Shown here piece after piece: positions 43,076-49,277 of a stretch of DNA of 64,000 nucleotides. Position numbers and translations under genes: made by a program. The notes under the pieces were generated by a model. The model was given only the letters and a program-made list of their open reading frames with translations. It ran no database searches and was not told the DNA's origin. The stretch comes from Lachnospiraceae bacterium. Lineage in GTDB: Bacteria; Bacillota; Clostridia; Lachnospirales; Lachnospiraceae. Position 1 is the stretch's first letter. Each line of letters begins with the position of its first letter. The DNA is taken from assembly GCA_910574865.1 (NCBI GenBank), contig CAJTDN010000008.1, positions 246,704-310,703 of the forward strand, in the 5' to 3' direction.

Positions 43076-43230
43076 TCTTATGCAGAGGATTTACATTGAT
43101 TACCTCTTACGGGTGATTAAGCCGCTGCCGGACAGATTCAGTTGCCAAGGTTCACCGCACTCTGCATTTTCACGGGGTTGTGACCGTCCTTGCCTGCATT
43201 ACGGCGGGGTGTTGCAGCACCCCATCTATA
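43076..43230 (-). ncRNA. Candidate structured RNA in the early transcript
   Basis: A 177-bp gene-free gap (43073-43249) in an otherwise gapless operon is GC-rich and can fold. On the minus strand the stems are GGGGTG/CACCCC (43206-43223), CCGT/ACGG just after, an 8-bp long-range pair ATGCAGAG/CTCTGCAT (43160-43167 with 43080-43087), and within it GGTGA/TCACC. It does not match a riboswitch I can name and has no T run at its end. It could be a regulatory leader for the downstream antirepressor genes or a free RNA. Confidence 0.5.
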
Positions 43231-43249
43231 TCAAAATCACTTCATCCTT

Positions 43250-43438
43250 TTATTTCAAATCAATGTAGAAATTGTTATCATCCTGCCATGTGAAACATTC
43301 AAGTTCAGCGTTCATGTATTTCAGAATGTTGTCCTGATACCAGTTTCCGCTTGTAATCAGATGGAGATCAGCTCCACGAACCCAAACCACCGTGTTATCA
43401 TCAATCAGCCCTAAATCATGCACTTTCTTCAATGTCAT
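43250..43438 (-). CDS. Hypothetical small phage protein (62 aa)
   Basis: Begins MTLKKVHDLGLIDDNTV. Contains WVRGADLHLITSGNWYQDN. Its opening resembles that of the next upstream gene (MTLRKF), hinting at related small proteins. Function unknown. Confidence 0.6.
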   Translation of the reverse strand: MTLKKVHDLGLIDDNTVVWVRGADLHLITSGNWYQDNILKYMNAELECFTWQDDNNFYIDLK

Positions 43439-43456
43439 ATCCGTTACCGCCTTTCT

Positions 43457-43717
43457 TTAAATACTGCCGTTTTCACAGCCTTCAACCACTATCACAAGTC
43501 CAGCTTTCAGTTCACAGCAAGTTTCCACACCACAGACAACCGTTCTTTCCCGTTCATTTCTAGGATAAATATTCGTGATCGGTCTGTCTGCCAGATCATC
43601 AGGAACTTCAATTTCGTGTTCCCCGTCATAGTAAACGATCCAGCCCTGACCTTCTATTGTCCCAACCGTGAACGGCATACTTACCGCCAGCACTTCCAGA
43701 AATTTTCTTAATGTCAT
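43457..43717 (-). CDS. Hypothetical small phage protein (86 aa)
   Basis: Begins MTLRKFLEVLAVSMPFT; beta-rich. Start chosen at the internal ATG (43717) after GGTGGAG rather than three codons upstream. Function unknown. Confidence 0.6.
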   Translation of the reverse strand: MTLRKFLEVLAVSMPFTVGTIEGQGWIVYYDGEHEIEVPDDLADRPITNIYPRNERERTVVCGVETCCELKAGLVIVVEGCENGSI

Positions 43718-43744
43718 ATTCTCCACCTTTCCGGGAAGCGGGTT

Positions 43745-44377
43745 TTACTCCGCTTCCTCAAACTTCATTTCACAATCGCCACAAATAACATTCACTTCTT
43801 TTGTTGCTCTGATAATGCAACCGCATCCGGGACAGACATATTTCCGGGTTGATTGTTTGGTTTTGGACGCTCCCGGAAGTTTCTTGTCCTGCAAGCTGTC
43901 AACAAAGGCTTTTGCTTCCGGGTTCAGGCTTGTTCTCGTCCACCCGTATTTTGCATCTTTTTCAACGGTCAAACCATGTTGTTCAGCAGCTTCCTTGTAT
44001 TTCTTATTGTGATAAGTCCCGCTTCTGGAAGTGTCCTGAACTCCCTGCTGCAAGTTCCAAAGATGAACCATTTCATGTAAGAGGGTTTCAGCAACGTGTT
44101 CAAAAGGTCTTGCAAGGTGTTCAGCGCAAAGGTTGATTTCATAGAACCCTTCATTTTTCATAGCTTCCACTTCTTCCGGTTTCATTTCGGAAATCGCTTT
44201 CGGCTCTTTGTTGCTCCACGCTTTCCATGCGGTACACCATCCATAAGCCCCTTTTGTGGTGTCCGGGCTTACGGTGATAATCGGCTTTTGAAGTTCACCG
44301 CCGTAAAACTTTTCATTGAACTTTGAAAATAAATTTTCAAGTTTATCAATTATAGGTTTCAAACTCTGTTCTGCCAT
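43745..44377 (-). CDS. SprT-like zinc metalloprotease
   Basis: 210 residues with HEMVHLWN (around 101-108), a downstream YHNKKYKEAAEQHG carrying the third ligand region, and a C-terminal zinc ribbon CPGCGC...CGDC. It matches SprT/Spartan proteins, which in cells digest DNA-bound protein. It is the first gene of the early operon, 50-70 bp from the divergent promoter. Semipalindrome copy 44323-44340 lies in codons 13-18. Confidence 0.88.
   Translation of the reverse strand: MAEQSLKPIIDKLENLFSKFNEKFYGGELQKPIITVSPDTTKGAYGWCTAWKAWSNKEPKAISEMKPEEVEAMKNEGFYEINLCAEHLARPFEHVAETLLHEMVHLWNLQQGVQDTSRSGTYHNKKYKEAAEQHGLTVEKDAKYGWTRTSLNPEAKAFVDSLQDKKLPGASKTKQSTRKYVCPGCGCIIRATKEVNVICGDCEMKFEEAE
44323..44340. 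repeat. 18-nt semipalindrome, copy 6
   Basis: TTGAAAATAAATTTTCAA near the 5' end of the SprT-like gene. Confidence 0.6.
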
Positions 44378-44420
44378 GATCCAGTACCCTTTCTGTTACT
44401 TGTTTTGTTGGTATATTGCA

Positions 44421-44449
44421 ATTATATGTTGGTTAATATCTTTTGTCAA
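44421..44449 (-). promoter_or_regulatory. Early lytic promoter
   Basis: Perfect consensus on the minus strand: TTGACA (44444-44449), 17-bp spacer, TATAAT (44421-44426), about 45 bp ahead of the SprT-like gene. It overlaps an operator half-site, so the repressor should block it. Confidence 0.85.
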
Positions 44450-44474
44450 GCATTTTTTTGAAATTAACCAACAT
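44426..44474. promoter_or_regulatory. Operator: 12-bp inverted repeat between divergent promoters
   Basis: ATGTTGGTTAAT (44426-44437) and ATTAACCAACAT (44463-44474) are exact complements, 25 bp apart. Each half abuts one of the two divergent promoters (a TTGTTGACAAGCAAC palindrome at 44477-44491 may be a further site). They are the obvious binding sites for the adjacent XRE repressor. Confidence 0.75.
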
Positions 44475-44478
44475 TTTG

Positions 44479-44507
44479 TTGACAAGCAACATTTTTGACT
44501 TTATAAT
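44479..44507 (+). promoter_or_regulatory. Repressor promoter
   Basis: TTGACA (44479-44484), 17-bp spacer, TATAAT (44502-44507), 20 bp before the repressor start codon. A nearly leaderless short 5' UTR is implied. Confidence 0.85.
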
Positions 44508-44526
44508 TAGTAACAGAAAGGTGGTG

Positions 44527-44913
44527 ATGATTTTGAAAGATCGGATTAAAAAGCTAAGAAGGGAGTTAGATTTAACACAGCAGGAATTTGCAGACAAGAT
44601 AGGAATATCAAGGGGAAATATTGGAGCATATGAAGTTGGCAAAAATGCTCCCAGTGATGCTGTAATCTCCCTGATCTGCACCAAATTCAATGTCAATGAA
44701 AATTGGCTCCGACATGGGAATGGAGAAATGTTTGCAGAATTGGACATGGAAGATCAACTAATGGCATGGGCTGGAAAAGTTTTAGGCGGTCAAGATTCCA
44801 AGTTTAAAAAGCGGTTTGTAACTATGCTCATGGGTTTATCTGATAGCGAATGGGAATTTTTAGAAAAGAAAGCGAAAGAACTTGCCGCTGATGACACAGA
44901 AAAAGAGGGCTGA
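44527..44913 (+). CDS. CI-like XRE repressor
   Basis: 128 residues. 1-65 is a helix-turn-helix (LTQQEFADKIGISRGNIGAYEVG) and the rest is a short helical tail. It lacks the LexA-type self-cleaving peptidase domain, so SOS induction by RecA cannot act through autocleavage and needs another route. Start at ATG 44527 behind AAAGGTGG. It faces the early operon across shared operators and is convergent with a LexA-boxed small gene. Confidence 0.88.
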   Translation: MILKDRIKKLRRELDLTQQEFADKIGISRGNIGAYEVGKNAPSDAVISLICTKFNVNENWLRHGNGEMFAELDMEDQLMAWAGKVLGGQDSKFKKRFVTMLMGLSDSEWEFLEKKAKELAADDTEKEG

Positions 44914-44929
44914 ACATCAGTCCAGCCCC
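44908..44929 (-). terminator. Hairpin between the convergent repressor and 33-aa genes
   Basis: GGGCTG / CAGCCC with a 10-nt loop. On the minus strand it is followed by TCTTTTT, so it may partly stop transcription entering the repressor gene antisense. The 6-bp stem is weak. Confidence 0.5.
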
Positions 44930-45018
44930 AAATACATCCTGATAAAGTGATATAGCCGTCTAAGTTGATTGGCTGACGCTTTATCAAGCAACTCAATAAT
45001 GAGTTGTTTATAGTCCAT
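44917..45018 (-). CDS. 33-residue protein under a LexA-type promoter
   Basis: Short ORF MDYKQLIIELLDKASANQ... with an amphipathic helix and LYHFIRMYLG ending. GAGGGTGAG precedes the ATG at 45018. Very short proteins of this pattern (xIIELLxKAxxxQLRxLYxFIxxxLG) occur next to XRE regulators in Firmicute mobile elements. It stops three bases from the end of the repressor gene, tail to tail. A role as an SOS-induced antirepressor is inferred from promoter and position only. Confidence 0.7.
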   Translation of the reverse strand: MDYKQLIIELLDKASANQLRRLYHFIRMYLGLD

Positions 45019-45066
45019 GCTTCTCACCCTCTATGTAGCCGCACGTTCTATGGTAGCGATACAGAA

Positions 45067-45095
45067 ATTATACCAAACATATGTTCGGCTGTCAA
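45067..45095 (-). promoter_or_regulatory. SOS promoter with LexA/DinR box
   Basis: TTGACA (45090-45095), 17-bp spacer, TATAAT (45067-45072). The spacer contains CGAACATATGTTTG (45074-45087), which fits the Gram-positive LexA consensus CGAACRNRYGTTYG at every position. Confidence 0.85.
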
Positions 45096-45146
45096 GACAA
45101 GCGGTTAAGGTGAAGGTGGAAGATAAATCCAAGTTGGCACCAAGAT

Positions 45147-45332
45147 GGTTCAAGTTGCGGTTCAAGTTAAAAACCGCATAAAATCAAGAAAATTCAAGAT
45201 GCACCAAGTTACTTCCAACTTCTAAGCAAAAGGAAGAAATCATCATAAATTTATGATGAAAATTAAAAATAAATATAGTAATAAATAACTGGTTTATCTT
45301 GAACTACTTGCACTTTGAAAAATTTATTTCAA
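45147..45332 (+). promoter_or_regulatory. Control region of the membrane gene (inverted homologue of 27612-27769)
   Basis: Contains GGTTCAAGTTG at 45147-45157 and again, less one base, at 45159; CCAAGTTACTTCCAACTTCT at 45204; the 35-nt box at 45273-45307; and semipalindrome copy 45315-45332. The same parts in the same order lie ahead of the late regulator at 27590. The 334-bp gap 45019-45352 has no gene. Confidence 0.6.
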
Positions 45333-45352
45333 AAATCAGAAAGGAGATTATC

Positions 45353-45943
45353 ATGTTACTTGCAGGTACAACAAATTCTGTCGGTTCGGCGACTTTTCCC
45401 GAATGGTTGCCGCCATTGATTATAATTCCAGTTATGGTTCTGATTGTGCTAATGATTAGAAAATCCCGGAAAAGGGCAAAAGCTAACAAAGAAGCTATCC
45501 GACAAAGCGGAATTTTATCTTATACCGCATTTCATCATGTGGACGGGCTACAGATTCCAGAAAATACCTTATGTGAAATTAAATCTTTTTCGGATAGAAT
45601 TGAATTCAAAGCCGGGACAACCAGCATCAAGCTGGCACGAGAGAAAATCACTGATATGTCCATCAAAACCGACACTGAAATTCAAAGTCAGGCGGTTTCA
45701 AGTATTGGTGGGGCAATCGCTGGAGGCGTGATGTTTGGGACTTTGGGTGCGATAATCGGGGGAAGGACAAAAAATAAAAAGGTGAAAACCACTACCCAAT
45801 ATTTAATTATTACCTATACCGGGGAGCAAGGGGAGTTGAAATATATTGGTTTCGATATTAAAAATAATCCCCCTTCTGCATCAAAACTGGTTAAAGAATT
45901 CCATGAACTGAATACAAATTCAGGGGTTCAAATCGAACTATGA
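45353..45943 (+). CDS. Lysogeny-region membrane protein with glycine zipper (196 aa)
   Basis: One N-terminal membrane helix (about 20-36, LIIIPVMVLIVLMI), a soluble beta-rich region, and a glycine-zipper stretch GGAIAGGVMFGTLGAIIGG around 115-133 that could insert in or associate with membranes. Lies between repressor and integrase on the lysogenic strand, a usual place for superinfection-exclusion or other lysogen genes. That role is a guess. Strong AAGGAG ribosome site before ATG 45353. Confidence 0.65.
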   Translation: MLLAGTTNSVGSATFPEWLPPLIIIPVMVLIVLMIRKSRKRAKANKEAIRQSGILSYTAFHHVDGLQIPENTLCEIKSFSDRIEFKAGTTSIKLAREKITDMSIKTDTEIQSQAVSSIGGAIAGGVMFGTLGAIIGGRTKNKKVKTTTQYLIITYTGEQGELKYIGFDIKNNPPSASKLVKEFHELNTNSGVQIEL

Positions 45944-45955
45944 GAAACAAAAAAT

Positions 45956-45982
45956 TCCCGCCAGTGCTGCAACACCAGCGGG
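45956..45982 (+). terminator. Hairpin after the membrane protein gene
   Basis: CCCGC..GTG / CAC..GCGGG around CTGCAA, starting 12 bp after the stop codon. No clear T run. Confidence 0.45.
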
Positions 45983-45998
45983 ACGTGACCTATAATTC

Positions 45999-46051
45999 AG
46001 GATGAAGTGATATTATAGGCAGTTCACATACTTATCATACCACTTCATCCT
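45999..46051. repeat. Inverted repeat upstream of the integrase
   Basis: AGGATGAAGTG (45999-46009) and CACTTCATCCT (46041-46051) are exact complements 31 bp apart, 20-30 bp before the integrase start. Candidate regulator-binding site or mRNA hairpin covering the ribosome site. Confidence 0.5.
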
Positions 46052-46078
46052 TCCAAAATCAAGGAAAGGATGATTTTT

Positions 46079-47080
46079 ATGAAGTTACCAAATGGGTATG
46101 GTACGGTGACTAAGCTATCAGGGAATCGCCGCAAACCATACGTTGTGAAGGAAGGTATATCCGGGAAGCAAAAGCCCATAGGATATACCGCCACACGGGA
46201 AGAAGGACTTATCCTTCTTGCTCAATACAATAATGATCCGTGGGATATACAGACGGACAAAATCACATTTCAGGAACTATATAAATTGTGGCTGGAAAAG
46301 CGGGCTGTCAAATTGGGGGCTTCAAATCAAAGTTCCCTGAAATCTGCATACAAACATTGTGTGAAGCTGGAAAAGGTGAAATATAAGCAAATCAAATCTT
46401 ACCAAATGCAAGATTGTATTGATGGCTGCGGGAAGGGTTATTCCACACAAGGGGCAATCAAAAACTTGTTCGGACACCTTGACCGTTTTGCTTTGGAACT
46501 GGACATAATTTCAAAGTGCTGTTCTGATCTGCTTACTTCTGCACCAATACCGGAAACAAGCAAGGAGATTTTCACGGATGAAGAAGTTGCCCGGATATGG
46601 GACAACCAGAAATTAGAATGGGTTGATTCAATCCTATTCTTCCTTTACACCGGATTCAGGATTTCGGAAATGATAGACCTGAAAACGGAAACGGTTGACC
46701 TTGAAGCCGGAACGATCACCGGGGGAACAAAAACCGCTGCCGGGAAACAAAGGCTTGTACCCATCCATTCAAAAATATTCCACATTGTTCAAAGTAGGGC
46801 TGAACAATCAAAAAGCGGTTATCTGTTTGAGTACGGCGGGAAAAAGTTAAGCCAGACGCAATATAGGAAGTTTTGGGCGGGCATCATGGACAAGCTGGAA
46901 ATGGAACACCTTCCGCATGAGTGCCGCCACACATTCAGAAGCCGCCTTGATTCTGCCGGGGCAAATAAGGTCTGCATTGACCGGATCATGGGGCATAAGT
47001 CCAAAGGGACGGGGGAACGGGTTTACACCCACAAAAATATAGACGAACTAAAATTGAATATTGAACTAATAACAAATTAG
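46079..47080 (+). CDS. int: Tyrosine-family site-specific integrase
   Basis: 333 residues. There is an AP2-like N-terminal arm-binding segment (NGYGTVTKLSGNRRKPY), a SAM-like core-binding domain, and a catalytic domain with R in YTGFRISE, HECRH (HxxR), GHKS and the nucleophile Y in RVYTH. Performs integration and excision at the 13-bp core, which overlaps its own last codons (ends ELITN). An ATG three codons upstream (46070) is an alternative start. The core-overlapping stop codon means int is remade identically on integration. Confidence 0.92.
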   Translation: MKLPNGYGTVTKLSGNRRKPYVVKEGISGKQKPIGYTATREEGLILLAQYNNDPWDIQTDKITFQELYKLWLEKRAVKLGASNQSSLKSAYKHCVKLEKVKYKQIKSYQMQDCIDGCGKGYSTQGAIKNLFGHLDRFALELDIISKCCSDLLTSAPIPETSKEIFTDEEVARIWDNQKLEWVDSILFFLYTGFRISEMIDLKTETVDLEAGTITGGTKTAAGKQRLVPIHSKIFHIVQSRAEQSKSGYLFEYGGKKLSQTQYRKFWAGIMDKLEMEHLPHECRHTFRSRLDSAGANKVCIDRIMGHKSKGTGERVYTHKNIDELKLNIELITN

Positions 47081-47082
47081 TA
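47070..47082. other. attR core (13-bp repeat)
   Basis: TAACAAATTAGTA, identical to 584-596 and overlapping the integrase stop codon. Host sequence begins after it. Confidence 0.75.
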
Positions 47083-47090
47083 ACAGAAAA

Positions 47091-47125
47091 GCCCCGTATT
47101 GCTTGATTTTCCGGCAATACGGGGC
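47091..47125. terminator. Terminator at the prophage-host junction
   Basis: 12-bp perfect stem GCCCCGTATTGC / GCAATACGGGGC. The minus side is followed by TTTTCTGTT and the plus side by TTTAT, so it can act in both directions. It lies outside attR and is therefore probably host DNA, now also insulating the integrase gene. Confidence 0.75.
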
Positions 47126-47140
47126 TTTATGCCTACATTT

Positions 47141-47245
47141 TACCATATCCGCAAAGGAAGGGAGCTCGCTCACTTTCACCAGATATGGTAACGACAGAAT
47201 CTTAAAGCGCAATAGCGCGACAGACGCGTTAGCGTCTGGATTCTG
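47141..47245. repeat. Cluster of palindromes in host intergenic DNA
   Basis: TACCATATC/GATATGGTA (47141-47190) is followed by CAGAATC/GATTCTG (47195-47245) enclosing two hairpins, GCGCaataGCGC and CAGACGCgttaGCGTCTG. The layout is a three-way junction of the kind seen in extragenic palindromic elements. The remaining 47246-47423 shows nothing recognisable. Confidence 0.5.
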
Positions 47246-47423
47246 GAGTTATTTTACCACATCTTTCATCTATCCGAATTTTTTTTCCTAAACGTTGTAT
47301 TTCCTTTCATTTTCGTACATCGCGCCATAACTACGCCCCAAAAACGCGATGTTTAGAAAACGAGGATGCCATGCCCCCCTTCCATTTAAAAAGAGACGGT
47401 CACTCCGTCTCCGATACACTTTT

Positions 47424-47921
47424 CTAACCACGCTCTTTCATTCCTTTAAAATATTCCTCCGCCATCTCCCTTGACGTAAAGACGTGAACCTCCTTCCCTT
47501 CCACCCGCCCCAGCATATCCTCCATTTCCGGCTTGCGGTCTCGCTCAAAATTCTTTATATATTCCATGAATTCCTCGTCCTCTTCCATCTCGACCCACGG
47601 CATGTCCTCCCTCGGTTTCCCCCTGCGTGAGCGCACTCCCGCAAGGCACACCTCGGTCGGATAATCCAGCCAGAATACCGTGTCACACCGCTCCAGTCGC
47701 ATCCCCAGCGTCCTGGCATAATTCCCGTCCAAAATCCATTCGTCCCGCTCCAGGACGCGTATTAATTGCTCGTCAAATTCCTCCTTCGAACACGTGGTTC
47801 TATCCGCCTTGTGGAAGAGCATGTCCAGATAAACCAAAGGAAACCCGGTCATTTCGCTTAACCTTCTGGCAAACGTGCTCTTCCCGCTTCCCGGGCAACC
47901 AATGACAAGCACCCGCTTCAT
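47424..47921 (-). CDS. P-loop kinase related to FlaR (DNA topology modulation protein type)
   Basis: 165-residue small nucleotide-binding protein: Walker A GCPGSGKST (8-16), RRLSEMTGFPLVYLDMLFH, DGNYARTLGMRLERCDTVFWLD. This belongs to the adenylate-kinase-like family often annotated as topology modulation protein; its substrate is unknown. It overlaps the methyltransferase stop by 4 bp. Confidence 0.82.
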   Translation of the reverse strand: MKRVLVIGCPGSGKSTFARRLSEMTGFPLVYLDMLFHKADRTTCSKEEFDEQLIRVLERDEWILDGNYARTLGMRLERCDTVFWLDYPTEVCLAGVRSRRGKPREDMPWVEMEEDEEFMEYIKNFERDRKPEMEDMLGRVEGKEVHVFTSREMAEEYFKGMKERG

Positions 47922-48721
47922 GATTCCAACTCCCTCTTTTTCAATTCCAACATGGCCACATAATGTTTCACCGTAAAAGTTTCCGGGGCAACGCTTCGCA
48001 ACAAGGCCTCATGTTCGGCCTCCCATTTTTCCATATCCTCCCGCGACAAGGAAGCCCCGACTCCCCTGCACGCGCGCATCCGTCCATGCCACGTTTCCCT
48101 TGAAAACGGAACCTCGACTTCATACTCCTCATGATACGCCGGCTCGAAAAAGCCATATACGAAATCAGGCTCGCTTATCGGCTTCATCACCTCGCCCGCG
48201 CCCGTCCATTTCGGGTTATATTTCAATATCAATTCCTCGCTCGCGCCCGCGATTTTATCCTCGAACGGCAGCCATGCCATATATAACAGCAATAAACGGC
48301 CATCATCTTTTAACATGCGAAACAGCTTGGGAACCAGCTTTTCATAATCAAAGTACCAGAAGCACTGGCACGCCGTGGCCACGTCAAACGTGCGGGCCGG
48401 AAAATCCACGTCCTCCGCCGCTGTCACCAAATAACGGATTTCCATGTTTCCCTCGTCCGAAAGCCTGCGCGCCTGCGAAATCTGGTTTTCGGAAATGTCG
48501 GTTCCAATCCAGTCCGCCCCGAACCGGTACATGTTCCTCGGGAGCACGCCCGTACCGGTTCCCAAATCCAACACCTTCTGTCCCTCGGTGCACAGCTTCC
48601 GCTCCACGATTTTCTGATAAAACACTTCCGGATAAATGTCACGGTATTTCGCATAATCGTCCGAAACCCTGCCCCAGTCAAACGCCCTGCCGCCATCTAT
48701 CGACCTGTTCGTGATTTCCAT
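47918..48721 (-). CDS. Class I SAM-dependent methyltransferase
   Basis: 267 residues with motif I VLDLGTGTGVLPRNM near 52, motif II GTDISENQI, and DVATACQCFWYFD as motif IV. Typical of small-molecule methyltransferases (Methyltransf_11 type). Substrate not deducible. Start at MEITNRS (48721); an upstream in-frame ATG would add 18 residues. Confidence 0.82.
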   Translation of the reverse strand: MEITNRSIDGGRAFDWGRVSDDYAKYRDIYPEVFYQKIVERKLCTEGQKVLDLGTGTGVLPRNMYRFGADWIGTDISENQISQARRLSDEGNMEIRYLVTAAEDVDFPARTFDVATACQCFWYFDYEKLVPKLFRMLKDDGRLLLLYMAWLPFEDKIAGASEELILKYNPKWTGAGEVMKPISEPDFVYGFFEPAYHEEYEVEVPFSRETWHGRMRACRGVGASLSREDMEKWEAEHEALLRSVAPETFTVKHYVAMLELKKRELES

Positions 48722-48819
48722 TTTTCCTATGCCTTCTTTCACTAATCCTCCAGTGTACTGACCGTAATTTGGCATGTCGTGCCATCTTTTTTGCCAGCGT
48801 TTTACTTAGAATCCCTTCC

Positions 48820-49014
48820 TTAATACTCATGATACTTTTTCCTCTTGGCAAACAAAGCCCGAATCTCTTCATGACTGATTAGTGGCGGCTTCGTTTGTAT
48901 CGTTGGCTGCCATTCTGATTCTTTTGATGCTTATTCAAGCGCATTTGCAAAATTCTCCGCCGCTTCCCTATCCGTTATCGTAAAATTTGTCAGTATACTG
49001 GATGTAGCCATCAT
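48820..49014 (-). pseudogene. Small antitoxin-like gene with an in-frame TAA
   Basis: Frame from ATG 49014 reads MMATSSILTNFTITDREAA..., stops at TAA (48931-48933) after 27 codons, then continues openly with WQPTIQTKPPLISHEEIRAL to a TAA at 48820. Proteins of this shape (about 60 aa, ITDxExAxxFxxALE then WxPTxxxxPP) are common antitoxin-like partners in Clostridia. No intact toxin partner follows. Family recognition is from memory, hence moderate confidence. Confidence 0.5.
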
Positions 49015-49108
49015 GACACATCCTTGTAAATTTCTGACAGCTTGGTCAAGTCCTAACTATCACTAAATGTCTTCCATGTACACGCGTTTTTTCTTCTTTG
49101 CTTTATTT

Positions 49109-49137
49109 ATTATACTCAAGTGTATCCTAAAAATCAA
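49109..49137 (-). promoter_or_regulatory. Promoter ahead of the antitoxin-like remnant
   Basis: TTGATT (49132-49137), 17-bp spacer, TATAAT (49109-49114), with TAGGTTGATT occurring twice upstream as a possible operator repeat. Confidence 0.5.
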
Positions 49138-49176
49138 CCTATTTCCCTCAATAATCAACCTACTCCCCAATCTTCT

Positions 49177-49213
49177 GTTACAGTTCACGGCCTAACAGGC
49201 CGCGGACTGTAAC
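49177..49213. repeat. Strong inverted repeat downstream of the GH3 gene
   Basis: GTTACAGTTC-CGGCCT and AGGCCG-GGACTGTAAC form a nearly perfect 17-bp stem with a 3-nt loop. It lies 65 bp after the GH3 stop. Possibly a terminator, but no T run follows. Between it and the promoter at 49109 I see nothing. Confidence 0.5.
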
Positions 49214-49277
49214 GGCTTCCAACGATTTTCCATTTGCCATTTTATCCTCTTGTCTCTTTATCCTCTTATCTCAGACA

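Larger units (their letters stand above)
584..47082. mobile_element. Integrated contractile-tailed prophage carrying a diversity-generating retroelement
   Basis: The element is bounded by a 13-bp direct repeat and contains a full set of phage modules: lysogeny, early, recombination/replication, packaging, head, contractile tail, DGR and lysis. The tail genes follow the PBSX/xkd order seen in Clostridium and Bacillus myoviruses. All structural genes inspected are open. The only obvious lesions are an in-frame TGA in an accessory methyltransferase and possibly short accessory genes. It could therefore be inducible, which is an inference. Confidence 0.93.

Noticed and set aside
47141..47245. tRNA gene or CRISPR repeats at the right prophage junction
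   Set aside because: No cloverleaf or anticodon arrangement and no regular spacing; only nested palindromes.
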